A stretch of DNA of 46,464 bases, taken from NCBI GenBank assembly GCA_015501075.1, contig JADNYJ010000263.1, positions 1 to 46,464 on the forward strand, given 5' to 3'. The position numbers were made by a program, and so were the translations under genes. This document shows positions 1 to 11,131 of this stretch, piece by piece. Numbering within the stretch: position 1 is the stretch's first letter; each line of letters opens with the position of its first letter. The notes below the pieces were generated by a model that saw nothing but the letters and a program-made list of their open reading frames with translations, did no database searches and was not told the origin of the DNA. Source of the stretch: Gymnopilus junonius. Its lineage: Eukaryota; Basidiomycota; Agaricomycetes; Agaricales; Galerinaceae.

Positions 1-419
1 GTCAGGTGCCAACTCATTGCTCTGTAAAGAAACTGAAATTCCGTTTTTCCTCAGTCCTCAGATGTCAATCATCCTCTAGACGGTGTGGCAACTGAAAGAA
101 GGTTTAATTTAGACCCACCTTTGAGTTTGAAACAGCATCAGCATCGACATCGACAGTTGGAAAGGCCCTGCATTCACACAGGTCTACATCTACGACTCAG
201 TGCGTGCAGGCTGAAGCGTTTATGTCTACATAGCCCCCATTCCCAAGGTGAATAATCGTGTCTACCACCAGTTACATCCCTTATAATTATCCAGTCTTGT
301 TGCGTAAGTGTACTGCCCGCCTTCGTGTCTTCGTAAACAAGGTTAACTTATTGATTATAACCTACCTTCAGCTTGGTTTGCTAACTGTTCCCTTGAAGGT
401 ACAATTTTTTCCTGCTAGT
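1..419. other. No gene seen upstream of the F-box remnant
   Basis: I find no convincing exon here. A plus-strand open frame from 258 is not supported by domain-like sequence. Its end overlaps a possible donor near 456 that leads into the first recognisable F-box exon at about 496. Confidence 0.4.
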
Positions 420-2988
420 GAACTAAGAAGCAACGCTTTCTCTATGCCCGAGGGTCAAGGTAAGCAATCAGCAGCATTTTTAATCTCTTTACAGGCTTAT
501 CAAAGACACCTTCCGGGTAGAACCTGATTACAAGCCGGAGGCTTCAGGCGTAGATCCCAGCCCAAGGAATGCTTATGATGCCCTACACAAAAACTTGAAT
601 GCAGAGCTCATCTATCCTTCAAATTTACCTGAAGATGTCCTCTCTGGAACATATTCATGATAAACGCCAATAAAACTGAAGATGCCGTACCCCGTAGCTA
701 CCAGCTCGACCCCGTGTCCGCCAACTGGAAAGACCGCCTTGTGATCATTGCATGGACCTGTGCTCAGGTCTGCCACCAATGGTGTACATAACTCCTCCAT
801 TCACCCTCTATATGGGGCTGCTTGGTCGAGCTGGATGTATTCCCCATTATGCGCGCGTTATGGAAGGACAAGACTGGCCAAGCATTTCTTTTTGTCAGCG
901 ACAGTGTATTCATCCATCGGCCTCATGAACGTGAATTTTTTCTAGCCATTCTTAGTCAAGACAACTGGCCAAGGGTTGAGAGACTCATAGTACGGATTTG
1001 GGACACGCGAATGCTGAACAGCAATGCTTGGGAGGCTCTTTTCGTCCTACGCCGAGTGTCAGAGTGATGCAGCTTCAGTCTACGGTGGACAAAATCGACC
1101 TCTCCTTTTCTCATTCCCACATGCATCTGTTTAATAACTATGCACCTCTACTAGAATCATTTACCCCTTGGCAGTTGGGTAACCTTACATCCTGAGGCAC
1201 CATGGCTATCTAACATTTGGCACTTGGATATTTTGTATTCCTCAGCCATGTCAATTTTCAATTGGTTGCAGGTATTGCAATGCGTGCCTTGCCTCGAGTC
1301 CTTATGCTTGGTAGACGCACTTCCCGATCCCACTGACCCCTCGACCTCGACAGCGATCTGTACACCAGTACGATTGTCCAAACTGAGCGAGATCAAACTC
1401 GATGTAACCCTTCGAGCATGTGCTATCTTCCTGGAACACGTTATGCATCCAGCACAATGCCACTTGTTCCTCAGCGCCTCCGATTCGGACAAACACCACA
1501 GTCCTGCTGGTATCTCATTAGTGACTAAAGCATTAACGAGGTACACCCAAAATTTCCTCGACAGTCATACCCCCACTTCTCTTTCATTTTTCTCATATGA
1601 CCAGGGTTTCCGCATCTCCGACAACAGTGTTCCTGAAGGAAACATGCAAAAAGGGCTCGTTTTCTTTATCTCAATCTCCTCCCCAGCCATGGACAAGACG
1701 TCGACAAGGAAACCAATGACGCACTTTTATCTTGTACCTTCGTCAACAAAGCGTTCAGGACTTCTGCCCAACACATTATTTCATCCTCTATTACCGTCTC
1801 TGACCAACCATTCAAAATTGCATCCCTTCGTCCATATCTAAACTCATTTCTCAATCTATGGGGATACATACGGTCCCTTCGAATCCAGATAACCACCCCA
1901 ACCCGTTTATTGAAGCATTTAGAAGGATTCCTAACTTTCTTAATAGCCAGCAGAATCAACATCGAGCGATTGAGCATATCCTACAATTTTTTTCTCATCA
2001 TGAAGCCACCCATTTTCATGAGTCTGAGCCAGGAGCTCCGCAGGTTGATCTTTGAGCTTGCGCAATCTCCGCATTGTAAACTCTCCACACTTCGCCTGAA
2101 GACTCTCGGCTTCATAACTCCCTATGCGCTGGTGCGGTTAGGCTTAGGGACGAACTTGCAAATATTGATACTCCAGCAATGCATGTTTACAGTTAGTGAG
2201 CTGGTCGATCCCGTGCTGGTTTCTTTACAGGCGACCTTTTCCGTTCAATACAGGATAGTCCCGGCGTTGGTGACTTGAAACGACGGAAACTCGCATTCCG
2301 GAATTTGAAGGAGTTGCGCTGTGTTTTCAACGATTTGAATGGACCGCTTCATGTTTGGGATTTTTTCGGAGAGTTCGGTGCAGATATAAACTTAAAAAGC
2401 TTAGAATTTTGAGTATAAAAGTTGTTTATGGGTGTTTTAAGTTATGACATACATAATAGGATTGAGCAGTAAACTGGTGACGAGCTATTACCCTCTGACG
2501 TAGGCCTGCAGGACCCCGATCTTTCCAGTCTTGCAAGCCTCAAGCATTTAAAACTTTCAAGTGTCATTCCGCACATCAGAAAGACCTTTGACGAAATAAA
2601 CCCGATTATCCCTCCCTTCCTCATATCATCCTCACTCAAAGGTCCTACAGCACTCGAGTCTGTAGATCTATCTCTCCAAGTCCCTCTGGTCGTTGACTTC
2701 GGACCACCAAGTGCTTCTCAAGAAAGTTGGCCGATGATCGAATTGTTAGAGCACGATGTTAATTGGGGAGGACTCGATTGCGCCCTTTCGGTTGCTAAGT
2801 TATATCCGTCTCTTCGCAGCTTCGAGCTCTGCTTGCGCATGAAGCTAAAGGTGGAATACCGTGGCGTTGCCCTTGAGGCAGCGCAACATTTCATAGCAAA
2901 GCTTCCACTCCTTTTCCCATTGCTCAGAAACTTCGGTTCAATCAGGCACAACGTGCGTGCAATTATAGGACCCCTGATTATTCTGAGA
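420..2988 (+). pseudogene. Decayed F-box / leucine-rich repeat protein gene
   Basis: Plus-strand remnant of the F-box/LRR family, whose members normally recruit substrates to SCF ubiquitin ligases. An exon from about 497 carries an acidic linker ending in LPEDVLS, the usual F-box start. The F-box continues as IFMINANK only after a one-base frame change near 645-650. In that frame WTCAQVCHQW is followed by an in-frame TAA (789-791), and SIWGCLVELDVFP then continues in the same frame. Further frame changes occur near 1044-1078 and 2196-2230. Leucine-rich segments run to 2988, for example APLLESF, NWLQVLQCVPCLESL, LKELRCVF and LASLKHLKLSS. The 3' end stops exactly at the border of a TA-flanked element. 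Some frame changes could be 35-nt introns, but the TAA inside the F-box homology argues for decay. Confidence 0.7.
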
Positions 2989-3618
2989 TAGGTCGGATAC
3001 GGAAAACCCAGATTTTCGCCTGGCATGGGTGAATGCAAAATCGGCCAATTTGGCTCAATTTTGGGTGAAAAACATGAATAAAAAAACCTACCTAAAAATC
3101 GTAAAAAAATCGCCAAAAATTCCTACCGCCCATTTCCTATTCTATTTCGTCATTCTGCTCGCTCGACACATTATTTTTCCTTTGCCGCTTCAGTAAACAT
3201 CCTACTGCTACAATAATCACCTTGTCCTGCACTAACAGCTTTGAGAAGACTTCGTCAAAGAAAGCAGGTGTCAACTCCAACACATCTGACTTGTTGACAA
3301 TTTGGGGAACATCCTTGTACAATTTCTCTGTCTTTAACCATGAAGACAATTTGTTAGGGCTGCTCAACTCCTATTGAGTGAAGTCCATGACCTCCGGAGA
3401 GGTTGACATTTCAAGTGGCGAGAATAGGTGGCAGATAAAATGAGAAAGAAAGAGAAAAAAAACTTTTCATGTTGGGGCGCATATATTACATAGAACTTTT
3501 CAGTGGGCCATCGTTAATCATCATCTGAAGCCATTGTGCAAGGCCAGGAAGTGACAATGAATGTTCATTCTCATTACATGACCTACTTTGCTCATGGCCC
3601 GGAACCATTGATGAGATA

Positions 3619-3635
3619 GTGCCGAGACTCGGCAC
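3619..3635. repeat. Perfect 8-bp stem hairpin
   Basis: GTGCCGAG and CTCGGCAC form a perfect inverted repeat around a single A. It lies inside the candidate element at 2991-3940, 67 bases before a second GC-rich hairpin. Confidence 0.7.
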
Positions 3636-3702
3636 TGGGTGAACGTAGGATCTCACTCAAGGCCTCCGAGAGTGCCGTAGATAGGTGAAAGTATCCGAGG
3701 TC

Positions 3703-3721
3703 GCGCGGCCTTCGGCCGCGC
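3703..3721. repeat. GC-rich 8-bp stem hairpin
   Basis: GCGCGGCC, a TTC loop and GGCCGCGC form a perfect hairpin. It is much more GC-rich than its surroundings and lies inside the candidate element at 2991-3940. Function unknown. Confidence 0.7.
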
Positions 3722-3942
3722 CTATGGGTGAATCCGTCTCCGACCAATTTCAGAATAAACAGGGGTCCTGCAATTAAGAATAACGGATCTATATCGAGGT
3801 GGGCATGATAGGGACAATCCTTCACGCTTCTGATTCATTAAGAAAACGCGCCGCGCGATTGTCACGTGATGGGATCTTTTATCCAAATTGGAATATCACC
3901 CATTCAAATACTGATGCAAATTGTCAAGACATATCCGACCTA

Positions 3943-4351
3943 AGTTGCTAACACGACCTAAGTACTCCTTGTAAGTACTCTCTTCCAAGAATCCAAAAGC
4001 AAATTATGAACCTCTTGCTATCCTCTCAGAACGGACTTGCCAATTTCTGTTAACGCTTCAGAAAGCATTCCCCGGTTATAGCGGCAGTCTAGTTATTATC
4101 CGTTCGAGAATTGAATATGCATAGGTATGGGGACCCATGAGCACCTGGCTCTGCATGCTTTGCTAGTAGTCTCAAGAGTCGTGAGCGTTATTTTTGGATG
4201 ATAACCAGAAGGTGTACGTACTTTCAGGTGGCACCCCCCCGCTTCCTATTGCAATAATGGTTAGAATGCCCCATCCCATACGTTGCCATACCAACGCCTT
4301 TATAATTATTATACGAAGTTGATTATGATATCTTCTGACTCCTTCACTTCG
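3943..4351. other. Intergenic, nothing recognised
   Basis: About 400 bp between the candidate element and the 3' end of the first rhodopsin-like gene. I see no coding exon or repeat that I can support. Confidence 0.4.
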
Positions 4352-5666
4352 TCATTGTTCAGACTTGTACGAGATTGTGGAAGTGAAAATGTCGCCAGTA
4401 ACGTTCGACCATTCTGTGTATCTCGTTTGAGACAGAGAGGATGAGGTTGAAATCTCTGTCAACCTCATTGCTTCAGATGTCGAAGAGAAATCTGTAGGGC
4501 GTTCAGAGGAAGTAAATGCTTGCGAAGCTGGGTAAGATGTCTCCATTGTTTCCTGAATCGCATTTCGTGAAGCATGTTGTCGGCGTAGCATACAGTATAT
4601 AGCTGTCGTCAAAATCGTTAGGTTACAGACGAAGAGAGAGATTGTAGCCTGCAGTATTTTAGATGTAAAGCGCCATAATCAAAGACAAAGGCGGAATACT
4701 CACATCAATATTACAAAATCCTATAAGGATAAGTATGTAGTCCTCTCCAGGAAATATACTATCATTTATGAAAAGAATAGCGGAAATAATTGCTGATACT
4801 AATGTAAATATGCTGCCACAAAATACGGCCAGCACGAGACGACGCTCTATGGGAGGAAGTTTAACACGCCAGAAAAGTGCAAGAGGGGATCCAATGAGGA
4901 GGATGTCGCCAAAAATGCAGGCTAAAGAAATGATATTGAGAAAAAAAGAGGATTATTCAACGGCTGACACTGACCCATGACGAGGAAAATGATTGAAAAT
5001 ATTGTTCTTCCATTACCTGTGGCGCAGTGCGTAGTTTCGTAAATCACCATTAACCGAGACTTGTATGTACAAGTCAACGCCGGGACCAAGGCACAGCCGA
5101 CGAAGAAGGCGGCCATCATGATGACTAGCCAATACGACCATCGGCGCGCGCCATGTCCCTTAGGAAATATTCTTGCAAGCGATAGGGCAAGAACTGCTTT
5201 GCTTGACCTGAATAGGTGGCAATAAATCTCGCCGCATTCACCGCAGGACAATAAAACGTACCAGATACTAAGCTGGTATGGCAGTAGTGAGAGCCAGTAA
5301 GAGTTCAAGACGCGAAATGCCTGTGATGCGGTTGAGGTGTCGACGACTATCAGTGCATTGCAAAGCTGTCAGCGAAAAATTAGGAAGTGAAGGAAATCAC
5401 TTACCTCTGTGCGCAAAACGGAACCATGCTAGCAGACAGTAGACAATGTTCAGCACTAGAGGGAAGGTGACAAGGTAGTCATCCCACCAAGCCCGATGGA
5501 ATTGAAAACGGTGCACGAGACGATATATCGTTGTACCAGCTACGATGGCATGCATAATCGAGATCGACACTGAAAAATTAATTGTCAAAGATCTGCACGG
5601 ATCACGAGATTTTGTTGAGCATCCACCTTTCCATCCGAGGTACGACTGTCGAGGGAGTACAAGCAT
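4352..5666 (-). CDS. Fungal rhodopsin-like seven-helix membrane protein (copy A)
   Basis: First of four tandem paralogues. Exon 1 (5666-5627) encodes a short N-terminus ending PRQSYLGWKG. Exon 2 (5569-5405) holds helix 1 and the hallmark RLVHRF...WWDDY segment. Exon 3 (5346-5262) ends inside a Trp codon and exon 4 starts at 5207. Later exons encode helices 4-7 (for example WSYWLVIMMAAFFVGCALV) and a Ser/Thr-rich cytosolic tail with RLTEIS (about 4440-4470). About seven hydrophobic helices are visible. Arg plus WWDDY after helix 1 is the signature of the fungal rhodopsin-like integral membrane family (no retinal-binding Lys assumed). Ligand and role are unknown. Frames stay open across all proposed joins, so this copy looks intact. 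Confidence 0.7.
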
Positions 5667-6145
5667 GGCCAGCTTGCTATAATGCTATGAGAACCAAGGA
5701 CATCCAAAGCGCAGCCAGTGCCTTTAGCGTGAGGTCAGGGTGAAGATGGGCGTTCGAAGATGAGAAAATAATCAGGTCCGACACGCAGGAACATGCCCAT
5801 CAAAAGACTTACGTTGAGCTGCCCCGCACAACGCCGACGGAAGAAGGGGACAACGTTACGGACGTGAAACACAGATCCCTGTCATATGGAGTTAACGTAA
5901 CCGAAGATGAATATAATACTTTCTTTTGCAACTGTTTCTTGGTACGTTTCTGGTTTTGTTGGTGTTGTAGGGGCTAAGCGCCCATCAGTGATAAGTTGAG
6001 GACATGCCTCATAAATGGTCTCCCATAACTAGCAGTTCTTTGCGAGTTTTCGTTGGGCAATAGCCGCGGCACTGAATAAGTCTGTCGTTCGAGCTCTTTC
6101 TCAAAGTCAGATTCTAGGAGAATAACTAAATTTTCTGGAGGTGGT
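5667..6145. other. Spacer between tandem copies A and B
   Basis: About 480 bp holding the presumed promoter of copy A and the 3' flank of copy B. Open frames near 5974-6207 overlap the tail of copy B in other frames and are not convincing genes. Confidence 0.4.
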
Positions 6146-7558
6146 TCAACAATTTCGACGGGTAAAAAACAGTCTCGTCCGTCCTGAAACTGATTGAAAA
6201 TTTCCATCGGATTGAAGGGAATGGACGGCCTCTGGCTCCGACTTCTCCGAATTTGAAATATCGTCGTGAAGACGAGAATGCTGTGGACCTTGCGATAGAG
6301 GAGGCGAAGAAATGTAAGTAGATATCTCCGTTAGCGTGAGGTGCTCCGGCGACGGAGAACGTTGGGATTGCCTGACACAACTGCAAGGTCCCGTACGAGG
6401 CGACGAGAAATGCGATGTCCGGTTTCTAGCTGTGCTGTGTTGGACAACTTTCTCTCTACTTCGCAGCCTGCGTAAAGCTTGATAAAAGCACGTTGATATG
6501 ACTATCATATTGGATGCAAAAAGAGATACTGCTGCCTGTGATGTATCGTTAAGCACAAAAGATTGGATGTGTAATGTGGACTCACATCGATATTAAACAC
6601 GCCAATCAGAATAAGCAGCCAATCATTTCCTGCATATATCCGCCTGTTCAAGAAGAGGACTGTGAATGCGATTGATAATAGAAGTGTTAATATGCTTCCG
6701 CAGAAGAACACCAGGACGAGGCGGCGTTCCGAAAGAGGAAGCTTTACACGCCAGAATAAAAGTAGAGGAGATATAAAAAGCAGGACGTCACATAACATAT
6801 TATCTACGAGCCGAAAAAGATGAAATTAACGTTAGGCATTTGTATCTCGATGAGAGGACTCACCCGCGACAAGGATAATCATTGAGACGACGTATCTTCC
6901 ATCAAGGGTAGCACAATACGTAGTTTCGTACAGGATCATTAGTGGGGATATATAACTACAGGACAATGCTGCGGCGAGGGCGCAGCCTATAAAAGAGAAG
7001 GCCATAAGAATAGAGAGAAAGTACGACCACTTGCGTGCTGGGTGTTTGTGGGGAAATATTCGCCCCAGCGACAAGGCAAGAACCATCCTCGTGGTCCTAA
7101 ATTGTGTCAAATGCAAGAACGATTTTTCAGCGGAATGTAAAGACACACCACACAGTAATTAGATACGGGAGGAGGGAAAGCCAATAAGAGTTAAGGATTT
7201 CATAGGTTCTGGATCCAAGGAGGGGGTTAATGACTGTAACGATTATTAGATTCAAAAGACTCGCAATATGAAAAATCAAACGTGCCGCGATGACTGAACC
7301 GAATCCAAGCCAACACACAATATAGTATGTTGAAGACCAACGGGATAAAAATGAGGCGATCATCCCACCAAATCCGATGTATTCGAAAGCGGTGGATTAG
7401 GCGATATATTGTACAACCAGCAGATAAGGCGTGCAAGATCGAATCGAAACTGAAAATAAAGGAATGTGTGACTAAAGGTAGCAGCAAATTTCAGGTTACG
7501 CCACAGTACCTTTCCATCCAATGTATGATTGAGGAGGTAAAATTATCACAGATGCCAT
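6146..7558 (-). CDS. Fungal rhodopsin-like seven-helix membrane protein (copy B)
   Basis: Second paralogue, same intron layout as copy A. I choose the start at 7558 because it gives MASVIILPPQSYIGWKG, matching the other copies. Exon 1 ends at 7510. Exon 2 carries YRLIHRF...WWDDRL (Arg in place of the usual Tyr). The next exon has NSYWLSLLPYLITVW and ends within the Trp codon (TG|G), as in copies A and D. Then follow RMVLALSLGRIF, WSYFLSILMAFSFIGCA and the last helices. The tail contains HLTLTEIS. With the usual exon-2 acceptor, exon 2 is one base short. An acceptor 23 nt upstream (CTTTAG) restores the frame and adds about eight residues. Function unknown. Confidence 0.65.
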
Positions 7559-8226
7559 GGTTTTGATGGCTTTTCAGAGAGATTTGGAAGCGTCGTACGA
7601 CATAGCTGTCGATGGATTTATAGGATTGAATGTCGTGGGTGCCGACCAAGACGCATTGCACAGCAGGGCTGCAAGGCTCAGGAAGTCGTAGGAAGCGACA
7701 AGCGGCGAACGTTCTGCCATCCCGAGTCAACATTATCCTCGGTTCTCCCCGGTGTACGAAACACGGTGCTTGGCAACGTCCCTATTACTAAGTATTCAGA
7801 TAAAAGTGAGGCGTTAGAGCGGACTACCCCGAACATCAAACTACCGTCACTTGAATTTGAATATTTCCCGCCGGCGTCACCTGTCGCCACGCTGTCCCAA
7901 TGCCTTGACATAAAGACTGCGGATATCTCTCCGCTGCGCAACCTCGCAACGTGATTTCAATGGCCAATGCTAGTTGATTTGTGCCATAAAATCTACCAGC
8001 CTCTCCATGCCTCTGGAGTTCAGATTTTCTTGGTGCTGGCTCGTGTTGTCATTCGGCTTATGCCGCGGCCCGCACCAACCGTCACGCGTCGCGTTTTCAC
8101 GTGACTACATGGAGCGTGTCAGGCAGGTCACGTTGTCTGCCAAATTCTATTCACCGCACTGACAGTCGCAGCGTGTTGGCCTCCTTGCTTTGCTCTTTCT
8201 TTCATCAATCGTTTTCACATTATAGT
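7559..8226. other. Divergent intergenic region, copy B and Ub-like gene
   Basis: About 670 bp between two divergently transcribed genes, so it should hold both promoters. An ACGCGT hexamer (the fungal MCB-box core) lies near 8084-8092, about 140 bases upstream of the proposed start at 8227. I see no coding exon in it. Confidence 0.4.
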
Positions 8227-9556
8227 ATGCACCTTACATCGTTGCTAAACCAAAACTCTGAAGGGGACAATGTTCCCATTGCAATCTTCTGCTTCGGTGA
8301 GCAACGAAAATTTGTACTCGTTACGGAGGATTACCAGGTGAGCAAGATCGCATTGTTTACTAAGAAGTATCTGAAGTCTTTCGACCTAGGATACCTCAAG
8401 AAGAGTGTGCCGAGCATTTAAGATAGCAGAAAACGCGAAAATCTTGCTCCAGACGTCTACATTTGAAGTTTGCAAGGAAAAGGACACGGTGATCGATGAG
8501 AGCGCCTATCCGCTTATGTGGAACGCACTGGAGGAAGTTCGTGTCATTATTGATGAAAGTACAGAAGGTCAGACAATTTACCTTGGTGCATCTTCTCGTT
8601 GCCTCATTTGATCCACTTCACGGCTTCAGGACAGACCCAAAAGCCCAGATTGCGAAACGTCAGCGAACCTCTCCCTACACCGGCTGAGACTCCGTCAAAT
8701 ACACAATCTGATAATGACGTTTATCACCATTCTCTCCTTGAGACATCTGCCCGTAGTGGGTCTGTGATCACCCCTAAAAAGGGCGAGGAAGACAAGAACT
8801 ACGAGTTCGCTGAAGAATTTCTTCCAGGAGAGGAGCACGAAGATATCTATGAATCTCGAGAGATAAAGCAGACAAAGAAGGTGCCCCAAGACAGGGAACC
8901 AAGTACATCCAAAATCCATATTAAATTCAAGCCCGCAATCACATCAAACGCGGCTTCTCCTTTGACCCATGTTGGTAAGATCGATTTCGGAAATTGTACT
9001 AAATACACTAGTTCATGAATTTGTTAACAGATATTATACCCCGAGTGAAGAAGGAAAAGATGGCACAGCCGATCCTGTCTCGCACTCAAGGCAAGTGTCT
9101 CCTGTCATACCCTTTCTCGTTCTTTGCAACTGGCGTATCCCTGCGCTTCTAGAAATCCCAAAGCAGGATGGTCTGAGAACGCGCTCAGAGGTCCCCGATC
9201 TGCCTGCGTCAGACGATCCTCGATTTGAAATTGTCATTACAGGACCCGATAATTCATCTGCGCACTTCAAAACACGCGGAAAACATCCAGTGAGGAAAGT
9301 TTTGGCGGCGGCCTGCAAGACCTTCGGGATTAAGTATGAAAGGTCAGTAATCAATACCATCTATGATGCCATTAATTTAACGGGATAATGCAGTGCGCAC
9401 CTCGTTCTCGTCCTGTCCTTTGACGAGGATGAGGGGTTACAAACCCACCACTTCGTATGCCCACCTGAGGACACGATGTCAAAGTGTGGCGTGAACTCGG
9501 ATTCAAAGTTGTTCATCAAGGTAGACGAAGACGATGAGAATGACAACTCAGACTAG
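8227..9556 (+). CDS. Two-domain protein with ubiquitin/SUMO-like C-terminus
   Basis: Multi-exon plus-strand gene. Exon 1 (8227-8337) and the following exon (about 8400-8565) encode an N-terminal alpha/beta region, IAIFCFGEQRKFVLVTEDYQ then AFKIAENAKILL...EVRVIID. A long acidic/basic linker follows (about 8630-8974; PTPAETPS, EEDKNYEFAEEF). A 62-nt intron at 9091-9152 has a GC donor (GCAAGT), needed to keep frame. The last exons (9153-9342 and 9394-9556) encode FEIVITGPDNSSAHFKTRG, KHPVRKVLAAACKTFGIKYE and LFIKVDEDDE. That beta-beta-alpha-beta pattern resembles the SUMO-like (Rad60-SLD) fold. No C-terminal diglycine is present, so it is a domain rather than a conjugated modifier. The join of exons 1 and 2 is unresolved. 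It interrupts the rhodopsin-like array on the opposite strand. Confidence 0.55.
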
Positions 9557-9726
9557 CTTGCAGTCAGGTATCATTTTGTCATAAGGTCATTGAATCATTG
9601 GATGCTATATACTCTATACAACTATAAGTATGATTTGGTAATACAGTGGGCAACGGTAAGTATCGGCGGCGTGAATCTGGATAGTAATACATACATTGGA
9701 AGTAGCGTAGGATATTTTGTCTATAA

Positions 9727-11131
9727 TTATTCCGTCTCCGAACCACTTTCAGGATTAGGCATATGTAGCTTTTCTTCTGTCTCCACGTCAAAACGGGAAG
9801 ATGCCTCTTGCGAGGCATGCCAGCTGCTATAGGAGCTTTCAAAAGAAGGTTCCAAAAGCTCCCCTTGACGGCTTGATGGGCAAGAAGAAAGGTCTGAGAT
9901 CTCAGTCAGAGTAAGGTGAGCAGGGGAATCAGAGCAATAGGAAGAAGTGCATGAACACGGCATTGATTCCAAGGGGTCTTCTGGACTTCGGGCTCTCTCA
10001 ATCCGAAGTAACCAGGGGACCCAACGAACGAGGCAAGTCGCAACAACCGGCAGGTTGCTGGAGGAATAGAGAAAGGGCAGTCTATATAGATTGACGGTTA
10101 ACTTCATTCAGACAGGGCGTAATAATACGCTGGTACCTACCTGAATATTATACAACCCAGCTTTGATAAGAATAGAATGATAACCCATAGATACAGCGTG
10201 GGTGTCCATGATGATGAGAAAAATGATGGTGTATAACAAAATAATGACACTGGCGAAAATGACTATAGTGGCGAGCCGAAATTCGATGACAGAGAGCTTC
10301 AATCGCCAAAGGAGTACCGATGAAAAGATGATCAACAGGATGTCCGTTGCTAAAGACCCTAGGGAAGATTATTAGTTTGCGAGTTGTAAAATGGGAACTC
10401 AAAGTCCCAAACGTGCTTACCGGCGAAAAGAAATATATTCCTTACATAAAACCCTCCTGCACCCTGCATACAACCTTCAAATTCATCTTGGTCGAGTAGA
10501 GCAGAAGAGACGTTGCATGTTGCTATTGTAACCACAACCGCAGCGAGACTAAGAACCGTTATCATGGAGATAGGGGATAAACGACCATTTGCGTGCTGGA
10601 TGCTCTGGAGGGAACATTCTGGCTAAGCACAGTGTAAGGACTGTCTTGTGCCCCTAAAATGTTGTTCAGACAATTCGAATTTGGTCAGAATTAAAACGAC
10701 GCGCACCACCAAACCAGAACGCCAGGCAGAGTCGCTAGCCAATAAGAGTCGAAGATCGCATCTCCGGATGACATATCGTCGTCGTCTCTCTCGAGGCCTG
10801 CTATCCCAAGCAGAGGTTTACCAACTCAAAGAAAGACAAAATGAAATGAAAAATATACTCGGCTGACAAAAACCCCAGCAGAAAACGACCCAATAAGCCA
10901 AATTGAACACCAACGGGATGAATAGGATGTAATCATCCCACCAGGTTTTGCGCAAGCGAAAGCGATGGACGAGACGAAGGACGGTAGTTAAAACTGCAAT
11001 TGCATGCAAAGTAATGATTGACACTGGCCATTAACAGTATGAGGTAAGTAACTCAGGGAAGAATTAGTAGACATGGGCGTCGTACCTTTCCATCCCAAGT
11101 ACGATTGCGGTGGGAGAACCAATGGGCTCAT
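9727..11131 (-). pseudogene. Fungal rhodopsin-like membrane protein, broken (copy C)
   Basis: Third paralogue. The start at 11131 gives MSPLVLPPQSYLGWKG. Exon 1 ends at 11086. Exon 2 has RLVHRFRLRKTWWDDY. The next exon has DSYWLATLPGVLVW and reaches the conserved TG|G intron. After it, the family segment KTVLTLCLARMFPPEHPARK is one base out of phase, and the unshifted frame meets a TAG. A second one-base change near 10583 is needed to pass from RKWSFIP to ISMITVLSLAAVVV. The remaining helices and the tail (AHLTLTEISDLSS) are open. The two shifts nearly cancel, enclosing about 30 codons. It is either a young pseudogene or carries two sequence errors; resequencing or transcript data would tell. 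Confidence 0.6.

Larger units (their letters stand above)
2991..3940. mobile_element. Candidate small TIR element with TA flanks
   Basis: The left end begins GGTCGGATACG and the right end is its inverted counterpart (GGTCGGATATG on the other strand): 9 identical bases, one mismatch, one further match. Both ends are flanked by TA (2989-2990 and 3941-3942), as expected for a TA-targeting Tc1/mariner-type insertion. The inside is about 950 bp and holds two short minus-strand frames (3137-3367 and 3592-3825) that I do not recognise. A second inverted near-copy of the end sequence lies at about 3727-3745, so the true right border could be there. No transposase is visible, so it would be non-autonomous. 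Confidence 0.45.

Noticed and set aside
258..527. 89-codon plus-strand frame upstream of the F-box remnant
   Set aside because: No motif, and it overlaps a plausible intron leading into the recognisable exon; its 3' part is the wrong frame for the F-box sequence.
1157..1546. 129-codon minus-strand frame
   Set aside because: Lies opposite the leucine-rich plus-strand coding piece (1224-1841), which has clear LRR-like sequence. A shadow frame.
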